A DNA stretch of 64,000 nt, taken from positions 1,414,501 through 1,478,500 of the forward strand of contig NC_135165.1 of assembly GCF_050948215.1 (NCBI RefSeq). The letters are read 5' to 3'. The DNA is from Halictus rubicundus. Lineage: Eukaryota > Arthropoda > Insecta > Hymenoptera > Halictidae. The position numbers were made by a program, and so were the translations under genes. Shown here one piece after another: positions 34,093-45,939 of this stretch (position 1 is its first letter; every line of letters begins with the position of its first letter). Below the pieces are notes generated by a model that saw nothing but the letters and a program-made list of their open reading frames with translations, did not search any database and was not told the DNA's origin.

Positions 34093-34464
34093 ATGCCACC
34101 CAAAGCGAGCGGAAAAGCTGTGAAGAAGGCCGGCAAGGCCCAGAAGAACATCAGCAAGACTGACAAGAAGAAGAAGAGGAGGAGGAAGGAGAGCTACGCA
34201 ATCTATATCTACAAGGTGTTGAAGCAGGTCCACCCTGACACTGGAATCTCCAGTAAAGCCATGAGCATCATGAACAGTTTCGTGAATGATGTCTTTGAGC
34301 GCATTGCTGCCGAAGCTTCCCGTTTGGCTCATTACAACAAGAGATCTACCATCACGTCTCGGGAGATTCAAACCGCTGTCAGGCTCCTCCTGCCTGGTGA
34401 ACTGGCCAAGCACGCAGTCTCTGAAGGAACCAAGGCTGTGACCAAGTACACCAGCTCGAAGTAA
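34093..34464 (+). CDS. H2B: Histone H2B (left copy)
   Basis: The 123-residue protein starts MPPKASGKAVKKAGKAQKNI, has the basic KKKKRRRKESY repression region, the fold (about residues 35-100) and the C-terminal helix ending AVTKYTSSK with the Lys that is ubiquitinated in the family. The start is the ATG at 34093; upstream in-frame codons are not preceded by another ATG. It pairs with H2A, whose gene lies divergently next door. The coding sequence and about 380 bp of 3' flank are nearly identical to the H2B at 40009, but the first few codons and the promoter are not. Confidence 0.97.
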   Translation: MPPKASGKAVKKAGKAQKNISKTDKKKKRRRKESYAIYIYKVLKQVHPDTGISSKAMSIMNSFVNDVFERIAAEASRLAHYNKRSTITSREIQTAVRLLLPGELAKHAVSEGTKAVTKYTSSK

Positions 34465-34488
34465 ACGGCTCCTCCAAGTTGATTAAAC

Positions 34489-34504
34489 GGCCCTTCTCAG
34501 GGCC
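34489..34504 (+). terminator. Histone 3' stem-loop (H2B, left copy)
   Basis: GGCCCTTCTCAGGGCC; same stem as the others but UCUC loop, shared only with the other H2B. Confidence 0.93.
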
Positions 34505-34848
34505 AACAAATATTTTTACGCAGAAAAAGTCGTTCACTATACCTTTCAATCCTTACCATATATTAAAATGTTCTCCTGTTTACAACTACATTAGGATAGT
34601 CGAATAAATTATTCCTCCATCTTGTACAGATATTTTAAACTGCTTTCGAAATTCATTCATGGTTCTCGGGATTTTTTAAATTTAATTTCATGTGAAATTA
34701 ATTCGAACTGAAGTTCCTTATATTTCATTTTTTGTTCTCCTTGTTAAAGTAATTCTCTAAATATAGTTTGATTCTTGGCAATTCTTGCATTGATGCTTTG
34801 AGAAAACGTTGCGTTTATGTAAGGAACTTCTGTTCTGAACAGTACATT

Positions 34849-37490
34849 ATATTCCGATAAATTGTACAACATATTCTTGGAATAGTTTCACAATTCCTAA
34901 ATAGATTGAGGCTCTCGTTTCACGAGATCGTGATATTGTTCGTTTTGCATGAAATCTTAACATACATTGGGGTGACAGAGAAATGTAACATTTCGTAAAA
35001 GGGGATGTTTTTCTTTTTATTGAACGTTCATTTCACATTTAACAAAATATGATTGCAGACTGAACAAATGTCAGCTCGGTACGACCTAATTTATTCTTGA
35101 CGCAGTAATATAACCTGTACATTGATATTATATAAAGAAAACAACCTTCGTAAGATTTATGTGTATTTTTCAAATATTTCGAATAAAACCTAGTCATTAA
35201 TCCTAGTTATTAACCTAGTTATTATTAACACACGTTTTGGTTATAAAATTTCTCAGCGGAGACGTTAACCAAACTCGAGTCAAACAGTCACTTCAACGAC
35301 AACATATTTTGTTTTTATCATACATGTCACTATGTAAAAATGAGGAACTCCTAATAAAATGACTATTGTCCACTGACACGATGTACAGATTATTTGTCAT
35401 TAATGTTTACTTTGATATGAGTCATAGTCGCAAAAAATCATTACAATTTCACTATAGACGTCTGTACTGCAGATGGCGCGAATGTTGTCGTTGAACAATA
35501 TTTTTAATATTACGTGCAATATATTCACAAACAACTGTAAAATCGTCACAAACTAGGATACGCGTCTCTAAAAAAATTGACTCGATGATTCAATGAACTA
35601 AATCTAAATTTTACAAATCTAAATGCACATGTATACACGCAACAACACTCTTCACCGACTGCATCAAGGAGGATGCTACCAGAGAGGAAATGGCAACTAA
35701 AAGAAAATATGCATGAAGTCGAGAAAAATCAAGGAGGTGGCGCAACCTCCGACTTATCCAAGATCGTAATTGGACATTAAGAGTGCTCATTAACTATGAA
35801 TTTGAAAAAACAGAGCGAGAGATTACGAGGAATTAAGAAAGCTTTTTGAATGACGTAGCGAAAAACAATGTACTAGAAAGTTTAGATATTTCCATTACTG
35901 GAGTCGACAAGTTAAGTCATGAACATTATAACTTGTGCATGATGGCTGTTAACAATTTACAAGCACATATGTTGGAGCACAGCTTCCTACTTTCCCTTCC
36001 AGATGGGAGCACTTACCAGACAGCCGAAGTAGACCACCATACTTGAATGTGTTTATGAACTGCTCTGTTCTGTCTATTGCACTGATGCGTAATAAATGAA
36101 CAATAATGATTACCCTACCAAAATTAATCACTGTTTGTTTTACTTTGAGTTCATATTGTTTATAGGTATTTTATCTTACCCCGCAATACATGTTCGGCAA
36201 CGAAACTGTAAAGCACGCCAGGATTTTCACAAGCGAATGATGACGTGTCTTATAATTGATATGTTCCCCATAAGATCTCCTATGCTTCTAAAAATTTATA
36301 TCTGGCCTCATTTCGAATAGATGCAGTCGTCTGTTTCGGTGCATGGACTAAATTTGCATTTTCTTATCATGTATTTTGAAAATACATACACCTGATTCGT
36401 ATTAAGTATTGCAAAACCTACGATTCGTTATCTTTTTCATGATACATGTAGTCACACATTGTGGGAAATGACGACCACACCTTGGATCTACAATTTAACA
36501 ATATAATTCAATATACAATATAATTCCCTAACGACGTGACTCATTTCACTATTTTATTCTTATTCCTCAGTACAGTTTCCCAGATAAACTGTAATAGAAA
36601 ATATCATCAATAAATGCTAGCAATATATTTAAGTACTAATATTCCAACACTATAACATTTTACACGATAAAATATCGAAAATATAATACGCTAATAATAC
36701 TATCACATAGAAGATCTGGTCCGGCAGAGTAGCTGGTTGTCGTTTTCACATAATACCACGATCAAAATTATCCAAATAATTTGTACTTTTGTTAAAAATC
36801 GGTCTGTTATAATCCAATATAAAAATTTTCATAAGAAAAATACTATTTCTTCGTTCAGCTTTATTCATCTCTGTCGTCATTTTTTCGTATAGGACATGAC
36901 TGCGCAGAGAGGGAGATCAGAGAACTAAAACGGTTAAACGAAGAACAAGATTAATTATCAGCGTGGAAATAGCCAAATCTAGAGGGAAATACTACGAAAA
37001 ATGGATTTCGGGTGTGAAAAAAGAAAGTTTAATGGATTCATGGCAATTGATTTTAATCCAACAACAGCGAGCTCCATGGTTTGCGAGGAACATCACCACT
37101 CGGTGAAGTTTCAACGAAGTTTTCGCTGTATCCGTCACAGGAATCGCTGCGGAAACGCAACGTAAATTAGCATCGGTTCCTTTTGCGCGATTCACGTGGA
37201 CTTTTAAGTCCATAAACGTTAAAAAATCTATAAATTTTCATCTTTTTCTACGCGATGCACTATCGCACCGAAAAGAGGGACGCCAATATACGGTGCGATA
37301 CAGAGTCGCACGGGCGAATTACGCCCTTAAAAAGTACCGTGATCGAAACTACAAACAAGTAGCTACAATTTGGTGCGTCGTACATCGATCTGCATAATTT
37401 GAGAGCGACGAAATGATCGTCGAAAGTCGAAGTTAGTTTACCGGTTGGTTGTTGTTAAGGATTCGCGGCGTCCGACATATTGGCTGAGCT
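34849..37490. other. Intergenic within histone cluster
   Basis: About 2.6 kb, AT-rich. No gene supported; the frames at 35846-36046 and 36096-36320 lack coding character. A CTCF-like GCAGATGGCGC is at 35469-35479. Confidence 0.45.
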
Positions 37491-37499
37491 TCTCTCCGT

Positions 37500-37510
37500 G
37501 GTCCGCGCTC
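37500..37510 (+). promoter_or_regulatory. H1-shared upstream motif, copy 3
   Basis: GGTCCGCGCTC, about 139 bp upstream of the H1 ATG at 37649. An ATTGG (inverted CCAAT) follows about 10 bp later. Confidence 0.55.
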
Positions 37511-37648
37511 GTGTCCTATTGGGCGCGTTCCGGGAGTTAGACACGAAAAACACTCGCATCCAGCCGATATACTCGAGCCGATTCAGAGTCATCAAGACGG
37601 AATCTTATTTCCATTAGTTACTGTACGAACATACATTGTTGAGCAACA

Positions 37649-38314
37649 ATGGAGGACAAGACCAACTCTGGGAACGTTACCGCCGAAGCCGTGGAGAGCA
37701 CCGCTACTCCGAAGAAGGCAACGAAGAGCAGCAAGTCGAAAGCACAACGGGTGAAAGCTTCGCACCCGCCTACATCCGAGATGGTGAATTCCGCCATAAA
37801 GGAGCTGAAGGATCGCAAGGGGTCATCCCTGCAAGCTATCAAGAAATACATCGCTTCGACGTACATGGTCGACGGCGAGAAACTGGCGCCATTCATCAAG
37901 AGGTACTTGAAAACCGCTGTCACTTCCGGTGCAGTGGTGCAGACCAAGGGCAAAGGTGCTTCTGGCTCGTTCAAGCTGAACACTGGCAAGAGCACAACGG
38001 AGATCTCTAAGACCAAGAAGACTAGGAGTCCTCGAAAAGAAGCGAAGAAACCAGCCGTCGAGAAGAAGACCGTAGCCAAGAAAGCTTCTCCGGCGAAGAA
38101 ACCCGCTTCCCCGAAGAAGCCCGTTGAAAAGAAGGTCGCTGCCGTGAAGAAGACAGCAACCAAAGCTGCTGCCACAAAAGCCAAAGCAGTCAGCGAAGCC
38201 AAGAGCCCGTCCAAGGCCAAGAAGACCGTCAAGGCCCCTGCTGCCAAAACTAAGACTCCGAAACCGAAGAAGGCCTCCGCTGCAAAAGCAGTAAAATCCC
38301 CATCGAAGAAATAA
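37649..38314 (+). CDS. H1: Linker histone H1 (right copy)
   Basis: The protein is 221 residues, beginning MEDKTNSGNVTAEAVEST. The globular domain (about residues 33-108, SHPPTSEMVNSAIKELKDRK to GASGSFKL) is nearly identical to the left copy. The C-tail is Lys/Ala/Pro-rich with KKPASPKK and TPKPKK (S/TPKK-like) sites that are typical H1 phosphorylation and DNA-contact motifs. Intronless. It is the only gene here followed by two intact stem-loops in tandem. Confidence 0.95.
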   Translation: MEDKTNSGNVTAEAVESTATPKKATKSSKSKAQRVKASHPPTSEMVNSAIKELKDRKGSSLQAIKKYIASTYMVDGEKLAPFIKRYLKTAVTSGAVVQTKGKGASGSFKLNTGKSTTEISKTKKTRSPRKEAKKPAVEKKTVAKKASPAKKPASPKKPVEKKVAAVKKTATKAAATKAKAVSEAKSPSKAKKTVKAPAAKTKTPKPKKASAAKAVKSPSKK

Positions 38315-38350
38315 TTATTCTTCAACCATGATTCTCATTCTAACATAAAG

Positions 38351-38366
38351 GGCCCTTTTTAGGGCC
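38351..38366 (+). terminator. Histone 3' stem-loop, first of two (H1, right copy)
   Basis: GGCCCTTTTTAGGGCC with UUUU loop, 37 bp past the H1 stop, the normal distance. Confidence 0.92.
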
Positions 38367-38474
38367 ACCAAATTTTTACACGTGGAACAATCATATTTGC
38401 TATAGAATTATGAAAAAAATTCCATATGTTCCCTAATCAATTCCCATTGCTATACATAGCAAGCAAATTCAAAT

Positions 38475-38490
38475 GGCCCTTTTCAGGGCC
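38475..38490 (+). terminator. Histone 3' stem-loop, second of two (H1, right copy)
   Basis: GGCCCTTTTCAGGGCC with the standard UUUC loop, 161 bp past the stop. Confidence 0.85.
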
Positions 38491-38699
38491 AACAAATTTT
38501 TACACGTGAAACAATCCCATTTTCTATAGAATTATGAGAAAAATGCCATATTCTCCCGAGTTGATTCTCCTTATTATTTGTATAGGAAGCGAACATCTTA
38601 TGGCAACTAAATTTTTCCATGCCGAACAATTCTGTTCGCTGTAAATATGAAACAATGTTACCTGTACCCTTCTTACTCCAGGTAGCCAGAAAAGTCTTA

Positions 38700-39136
38700 C
38701 CTGCTACGAAATGAATTCTACTTGTAATAGGGGTCCCGTATCATCTGCCCGAGGGAAAGCAGTAAAGCCGGGATTCTCATAGCCGGAATTGTTTGTGACA
38801 TAATAGAATACGATTACAAATGTATGAACCCCTCACTGTGGAACGGGTTTCCAGTTTCCATAGAGGGGAACTGATTTATGCTTTGCAGAAATGTACGAGA
38901 ACTCGATGGTCGGAATGGATCGTGACGAATCGGCTTCTCAAAAATGTTGGGATTCCCGAACACCTAATGCTTCGCCACGTTCTTTCCTCTCTTTCCAATT
39001 TAGAATGATTCCAATATAGAAAATTTACAATTGAGAAATGTGCGACATCTACTCACAGTCTTTTACCCGAAGATAAATAAATAGAACATAGACCGTTTGT
39101 GAGAAGACTGAATTTCTTTTTACTTTTCTTCATACC
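38700..39136. other. Intergenic within histone cluster
   Basis: No gene seen. Confidence 0.4.
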
Positions 39137-39580
39137 TTCTCTTAGTTTACCTATCCTATTCTACAACAAACAACATATATAGTGCCAGTCTTTTCCCTGC
39201 AAGAGTTGCAGTAGTTTACAAATTTCATGCGTTCGTATAACATTTAAAATTCAATACCGTGAAATATTTAATAAAATTCAATATCTTCGGAATTTGTTAG
39301 AACTTGTAACAGGATCAGGTCGATATTCCGTTGAACGTTATTTCCACAACAAGATCTAAAATATTAAAGTTAGACTTTCTCTTAAATTATCTATTCTATT
39401 CTACAACAAACAGCACATATATTGTCACTCTTTGTTCCTGTAATAGTTGCAGTAGCTAACAGATTTCGTGTATTCATAGTACAGATAACATTTAAAATTC
39501 AGTACTGTGCAATTTTTAATGAAATTCAATATCTTCAGGATTTGATAGACCTTGTAACAGGATCAAGTCGATATTAAAAT
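39137..39580. repeat. Two-copy tandem repeat, period about 240 bp
   Basis: TATTCTACAACAAACARCA at about 39156 and 39396, ATAGTTGCAGTAG-like sequence, CATTTAAAATTCA and CTTGTAACAGGATCARGTCG recur in the same order 240 bp apart. The copies are diverged by substitutions and small indels. No coding capacity. Confidence 0.7.
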
Positions 39581-39919
39581 ATTAAAAAGGTTAAAGTATA
39601 TATTAAAATATTATGTTCAGACACGAAACAGAATATATTCTATATTTTGAAACTACTGAATATTCTCAAGCAACGCGCAATATTTGTTAATAATCATATT
39701 CGACAGCGTACAAATCATACTTCATTAACAAATTTTATGGTAGATAATATCACTTTGGGTTTGTTGAATGGCCATAATACAATGTGTAATATTTTATTTC
39801 CCATGGTGGCTCAGTAAAAGCAGATGTCAGCCATCGCCACGATAATGGCGGGAATTCAGACATATGGCCGCCACGGCGAGCTCGCACGCGATTGGTGGAC
39901 TGCGGAACCCCCTAACCGA
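39581..39919. other. Upstream region of H2B (right copy)
   Basis: No H2A or H2A remnant is divergent to the H2B here. ATTGG at about 39891 gives an inverted CCAAT. Confidence 0.4.
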
Positions 39920-39927
39920 TATAAATA
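39920..39927 (+). promoter_or_regulatory. TATA box of H2B (right copy)
   Basis: TATAAATA, 82 bp upstream of the ATG. It differs from the left copy's CATAAAG, and the promoter does not align with the left copy. Confidence 0.7.
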
Positions 39928-40008
39928 TAGGCCGCTTGCCTTGCGACAAGCATTCTAGCTGCAGTTCTCTTAGAGTGAACATCTCGAGTTCTCGAAGAAA
40001 CTACAACG

Positions 40009-40380
40009 ATGCCTCCTAAAGCGAGTGGAAAAGCTGTGAAGAAGGCCGGCAAGGCCCAGAAGAATATCAGCAAGACTGATAAGAAGAAGAAGAGGAGGAG
40101 GAAGGAGAGCTACGCAATCTACATCTACAAGGTGTTGAAGCAGGTCCACCCTGACACTGGAATCTCCAGCAAAGCCATGAGCATCATGAACAGTTTCGTG
40201 AATGATGTCTTTGAGCGCATTGCTGCCGAAGCTTCCCGTTTGGCTCATTACAACAAGAGATCTACCATCACGTCTCGGGAGATTCAAACCGCTGTCAGGC
40301 TCCTCCTGCCTGGTGAACTGGCCAAGCACGCAGTCTCTGAAGGAACCAAGGCTGTGACCAAGTACACCAGCTCGAAGTAA
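40009..40380 (+). CDS. H2B: Histone H2B (right copy)
   Basis: The 123-residue protein is identical to the left H2B. Nucleotide identity is nearly complete after the first ~8 codons and continues through the stop, the stem-loop and the flank to about 40728, while the promoter and leader are unrelated. That pattern suggests duplication or gene conversion of the body and tail onto a different promoter. It stands alone, without a divergent H2A. Intronless. Confidence 0.97.
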   Translation: MPPKASGKAVKKAGKAQKNISKTDKKKKRRRKESYAIYIYKVLKQVHPDTGISSKAMSIMNSFVNDVFERIAAEASRLAHYNKRSTITSREIQTAVRLLLPGELAKHAVSEGTKAVTKYTSSK

Positions 40381-40404
40381 ACGGCTCCTCCAAGTTGATT
40401 AAAC

Positions 40405-40420
40405 GGCCCTTCTCAGGGCC
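40405..40420 (+). terminator. Histone 3' stem-loop (H2B, right copy)
   Basis: GGCCCTTCTCAGGGCC, the UCUC-loop form also seen at the left H2B. Confidence 0.93.
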
Positions 40421-40728
40421 AACAAATATTTTTACGCAGACAAATGTCGTTCACTATACCTTTCAATCCTTACCATATATTAAAATGTTCTCCTGTTTAC
40501 AACTACATTAGGATAGTCGAATAAATTATTCCTCCATCTCGTGCAGAGATTTTAAATTACTTTCGAAATTCATTCACGGTTCTCTGGATTTTTAAAATTT
40601 AATTTCATGTAAAAGCAATTCGAACTGAAGTTCCCTTATATTTCATTTTTCGTTCTCTGTGTAAATTCTTGCATTATGCATTGAAAAAACGTTGCGTTTG
40701 TGTAAGGAACTTCTGTTCAGAACAGTAG

Positions 40729-41520
40729 ATATTTGAAGAACGGTGGAATTAGTTTGAATGTTCCGACCATTATCTAACACTTTGCACCGGCTAAAATCTT
40801 TATATTATCGTCCGTCGTAAATACAGTATAATATCAAATTCCTCTCTTAAATAAGATTCTGACAAAAGGTTTACCAGTAAAATTTTATGACAAATTTATT
40901 TCGTTGATACTTTTTGTAACATTTCAAGAACTAGAAATTTGGTTTGGCTGAGCGAGTCAAGCCCATAAATTAGTCCCTTGGGCACCGGTATCGATTGTGG
41001 GGGGAGGAATCCTTGTAGAGGCTTTTCATGCTGAGGTTAGGTTCAGCCCTATGCCGCATTTCGTTGCCCTTTCAACCTGAGTATATATACTATGTAGCAA
41101 GCTTTGTCAAGATGACCAAACGAATAATCGGTTTGACAAAACGAATAATCGTACTGTAAACTTCATTTGATGCAGGCATCATTAATAATTGCTTCGAGGC
41201 GTCTAAGAGCGGAAAGAGCAACAATCCTCGACTGCAATATCGGTCATTGACGTAACCAACTTATATCTGGTACTGATTATTTTAGAGAGTAAAAATAACT
41301 ATGCACAGAGAAAGTACTGAATGTTCATTAACGATGAGTTCGTAGTATTAGACACAAATAGAAATCTAAGTAAAATTTACACGGGATCTTTTGAATTAAA
41401 AGATCTCATTTTTAATGTTAAGACAGCCTAAGAAATCTGAACTTACACTTTTTAGTAAAATATTAAATAAACGTTTAGACAAGGAAAAGACTATTTAGTG
41501 AATGGTGAGTATCCTTCGTT
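40729..41520. other. Intergenic within histone cluster
   Basis: No gene seen. Confidence 0.4.
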
Positions 41521-41531
41521 AAAGATTTGGT

Positions 41532-41547
41532 GGCCCTGAAAAGGGCC
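41532..41547 (-). terminator. Histone 3' stem-loop (H4, right copy)
   Basis: GGCCCTTTTCAGGGCC on minus. Confidence 0.93.
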
Positions 41548-41579
41548 GATTTGTAAACGATGATGACGGGTATGGATAT

Positions 41580-41894
<315 letters not shown>

Positions 41895-41962
41895 GCTCGA
41901 TTAATATGCGATCTCGACAAGTTCCAAAGAGAAACTGATGCTTTTGGACCGTTCGCCATGTG

Positions 41963-42044
41963 TTTTATACTCTACACGTCGTCTCCCCCCCTCTACGCGC
42001 TCAGCCAATCGGAGCCGCCCTGCGGGAGATCGGAGCGCACAAAA
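41963..42044. promoter_or_regulatory. Bidirectional H4-H3 promoter (right pair), H3 TATA altered
   Basis: TATAAAA on minus (41963-41969) for H4 and CCAAT at about 42005 are the same as in the middle pair. The H3-side element reads CACAAAATG (42038-42046) where the middle copy has CATAAAACG. Confidence 0.65.
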
Positions 42045-42072
42045 TGAGGGCTCTCGGGCCGGCTGAACCTAA

Positions 42073-42546
<474 letters not shown>

Positions 42547-42572
42547 TTTGCTCAGTTCAGTTTCTAACAACC

Positions 42573-42588
42573 GGCCCTTTTTAGGGCC
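42573..42588 (+). terminator. Histone 3' stem-loop (H3, right copy)
   Basis: GGCCCTTTTTAGGGCC, UUUU loop. Confidence 0.92.
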
Positions 42589-42599
42589 ACAATTGTTTT

Positions 42600-44014
42600 A
42601 ACGTAGTATACAACGTCACAGTTCACAAATGGGATTCCCGAAACAGTAACTACCTTGTTTCCATTTTCTATTGTTTCTTACAGATTTTGCTAAAGCTAGG
42701 GAACTCTGTTACATGATTGGATTCATTTTTATATGATTACATGTCCTGTAATGTTTCTGTCCTCAAGAATATTTTAGTAATTTTGTCAATTGAAGCAGTA
42801 TGAAGAAATTGTATGAAACCTAGTGATATCGTCCCGCCAGGAACTAAAGCCATAGGCGCTGCAATACCCGAACCTAAACGCTCCTACATTAGTACTTACT
42901 TTACTGAACCACAGATTTCCTCTCTGACTGAATTACAGGGCATCCAAAAAATGTTGCATTTCCTTGAAGTAACATTTTCCTTTTCGAAATTGTTCTCCGC
43001 GGCTTTGTTAACTACAGACCAATCAGAGCGCGGCTACAGCGACTCGCGCTGAGCCTGGCGTTGGTATTGGCCAGAGAACCAGACGTGTTTCGCGCGGTGG
43101 AAGAAACACGGAGAGCGTTATTTATTTAAAAGAAACAGAGGTTTTAGAAGTTTTTAGGTGAGCAATTACAGCGCCGTTAGCAGCAAAAGTAATAAACAAT
43201 TTGTATGTCCGTACAACGCTAATTCACGTAGTGGCAAAATGCCCAAGCTTGTTGCCAATTGCTTCTAGTTTCCGCTAGATGGCTGCATCCAAACTGTGCC
43301 AAAAAATTCTTGCCGGAATATACGTTAGATTTTATGGTGAGAACGGCACGGATCATTTGCGTCCGTACCGCGACACTGTCAATAGTTAACGAATAATGCT
43401 AATATTACAATAATGCAATAGTTTGTATAGGTATTGCGTCTTACACCTAGTTAGGGATCTTATGAAATTTTTTAAATTTCTCTATTCCGTGCAATCATGT
43501 CGTGGGACAGGAAAAGCATAAATGTAGTTTCAGCTTCATACTCCATTCCTGCAGTCATAGGAAGCATGGTTGATCAAGGAACAAGTTTGAAGGAACAAGA
43601 AGGAATTTGTGAATGAAACCGATTGAATAATCATAAACAACAGCTACGTTAACGTTCGGGCATTGATTCTCTCGTATCACGTAAGAGGCATCTTTGGTAG
43701 CGGCTAAAGTGTGCGAGAGAGAGAGGAGGAAAAAGAAAGGGAACGTTTCGTCCTGTTTATGGTTGCTGAGGATATATATTAGGAATCAGTGACGGATTAG
43801 ATAGCAGCGGGAAAGGTGTTGACAATTTGTTCATGTGTTGGCGATGCGTATGAGGTAACCACCACACATCTAATGATATCAGGGATTCCTTCGTTTTCCT
43901 AGTTTATAGGTTAGTTCCTCGTTGTTTACAACCTTAGTTTTTGTCACGCAGATTATGTTTCTTAGACTTATATTCTTTCCGACAGATCAGTTGTATCATT
44001 GAGAACTTAACAAA
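42600..44014. other. Intergenic between histone cluster and Prp4
   Basis: CCAATCAGAGCG at about 43019 and ATTGGCCAG at about 43065 form a promoter-like patch, followed by a GTGAGC donor-like site near 43158; no coding frame follows directly. It may be the promoter of Prp4 with a non-coding exon, or a histone promoter relic. A CTCF-like GCTAGATGGCTGC is at 43274-43286. Confidence 0.35.
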
Positions 44015-45823
44015 ATGTCGGACGACGAGGACTTGGTCTATGTCAAGAAGCAGAAAACTGTTCACTATGGATCGCTGGAAGAAACAGAGCGCGCGAGATT
44101 GGCTGCTGCAGCGGAGTCCTCCGAGGAAGAGAAAGATTCAACGAATTTGGGAGATGGTATCAGTGCCGTCACTACATTGGGAAATGTCCACATATCCAAC
44201 GAGTACATGGAACTCGAGGATGAGATGTCCAAGGACAGACAAGCTCTCCTAGAAGAATTTGAGCGTAGAAAAAAAGCTCGTCAAATAAACGTGTCCACAG
44301 ACGATTCTGAGGTGAAAAAGAATCTGAGACAATTAGGGGAACCGATTTGCTTGTTCGGCGAAGGCCCAGCAGACAGAAGGACAAGATTAAGAGAGTTGTT
44401 GGCTAGTCTCGGGGAGGATGCTATTAAAAAGAAGCACGAAGAAGAAGAGAAACCTTTGCACGCTATTGAAAGAGACACAGAAACCACCTGGTACCACGAA
44501 GGACCAGAATCTCTTCAAATAGCTCGTTCTTGGATATCCTGTAAGTCAAAAATACAGGCTTAATAATGTCTCGCGCTACTCCATGTACATTGAATTAATC
44601 ATGGATTTGTTTCACAGCATACTCATTACCTAGAGCAAAGGCTAGACTGGATAAAGCGAGACAGGATTTAGAGCTGCCAACAGCTACACGCACAGCACGT
44701 CGCCAAGAGCTTCTGAAAAAGTTACAGGCACTGACAATCTACTGTTCACAAATCGGCGACACCAGACCGATCTCTTTCTGTCAGTTTAGCCCGAACTCTA
44801 AGCTGTTCGCCACGGCCTCGTGGTCGGGCTTGTGTAAAATATGGTCTGTACCTGATTGTACACTGTTGCGAACCCTTAAAGGGCATACTTGTAATGTTGG
44901 CTGCATTGTTTTTCATCCAAAAGCTACCATTACCGAAGAGGTGGTAGGAGACAAACCAGGACAGACCTGTGTACTGGCATCCTGTGCTTCAGATGGTACA
45001 CCATTCTTTTTCTTTATGTTCTAGCGAGCTGTGCGCTAAATCTAATACATTTAATGCATTTATAGGAACAGTAAAATTGTGGAGTGGAGGATTAGGCGAG
45101 GAGCCGTTAGCTGAGGTAGAGGGTCACGAGCCGCATAGAGTATCGAGGCTCGCATTCCATCCTTCCGGTCGATTTTTGGGCACCTGTTGCTACGACGCGT
45201 CCTGGAGACTTTGGGACTTGGAACAGCAAGCCGAGGTGTTGCATCAGGAGGGTCATGCACGGGCGGTGCATTGTATTAGGTATACAGGACGAATAACGTC
45301 GTCGTAGGTCCGTTCGATGCGAAACGAGACCGTCGGATTAATATTTTATATATTTCGTTACAGCTTTCAGTGCGACGGTAGCGTGAGCGCCACAGGTGGT
45401 CACGATTCTTTCGGCAGGGTATGGGATCTTCGCACGGGGAGGTGTATTATGTTTATGGAAGGTCACTTGAAGTCGATTTTCGGCATCGATTTCTCTCCGA
45501 ACGGGTTTCACATAGCCACCGCGAGCGAGGACAATACCTGCAAGATATGGGACCTGCGGAAGAGATCTTGTATATATACGATACCCGCTCACACGAATTT
45601 ATTGTCGGACGTGAAGTACCAGAGGGTGGAGGGTCAGTATCTGGTGACAGCGTCATACGACAGCACGGCGAAAATCTGGTCGAACAAAACCTGGCAACCA
45701 CTCAAAACGCTGCCCGGTCACGACGGTAAAGTTATGTCTGTCGATATCTCGCCGGACCATAAGTTTATCGGGACTAGCTCGTACGACAGAACGTTCAAGT
45801 TATGGGCACCCGAGAACATGTAA
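44015..45823 (+). CDS. Prp4: U4/U6 small nuclear ribonucleoprotein Prp4 (WD40 splicing factor)
   Basis: Coding exons are 44015-44540, 44618-44995, 45066-45279 and 45364-45823, all GT-AG, giving 525 residues (about 520 in animal orthologues). After an acidic N-terminus (MSDDEDLVYVKKQKTVHYGS) comes the splicing-factor motif region (about residues 95-140, LRQLGEPICLFGEGPADRR) that binds the U4/U6 particle. From about residue 230 to the end are WD40 repeats, with recurrent WD/WS dipeptides (KIWSV, KLWSG, RLWDL, RVWDL, KIWDL, KIWSN, KLWAP). It is part of the U4/U6.U5 tri-snRNP in the nucleus, needed for pre-mRNA splicing. The introns are short (70-84 bp). AATAAA follows at 45837 and 45918. It converges with P5CS. 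Confidence 0.95.
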
Positions 45824-45836
45824 AAAGACTTGATCG

Positions 45837-45938
45837 AATAAAATGTAACTATACCGAAACCATCTCAATAATATTATTGTGTAAGGAGAAACACGATTTT
45901 ATACTGTAAGAGAAACGAATAAAAAGATATTCTTTATT
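45837..45938. terminator. Poly(A) signals of converging Prp4 and P5CS
   Basis: AATAAA on plus at 45837-45842 and 45918-45923 (Prp4). TTTATT at 45933-45938 gives AATAAA on minus, the first such signal past the P5CS stop seen in about 700 bp. The plus and minus signals are 9 bp apart. Confidence 0.55.
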
Positions 45939-45939
45939 G

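Larger units (their letters stand above)
38346..38680 (+). repeat. Tandem repeat duplicating the H1 3'-end signal
   Basis: A unit of about 125 bp, containing a stem-loop, AAATTTTTACACGTGRAACAATC and CTATAGAATTATGARAAAAAT, is present at about 38348-38474 and again at 38475-38600. A third, degenerate unit from about 38602 keeps ACTAAATTTTTCCATGCCGA but has lost the stem-loop. Confidence 0.8.

Noticed and set aside
35640..36320. Possible degenerate retroelement or gene fragment with several short frames
   Set aside because: No reverse-transcriptase, integrase or other domain could be read in any frame.
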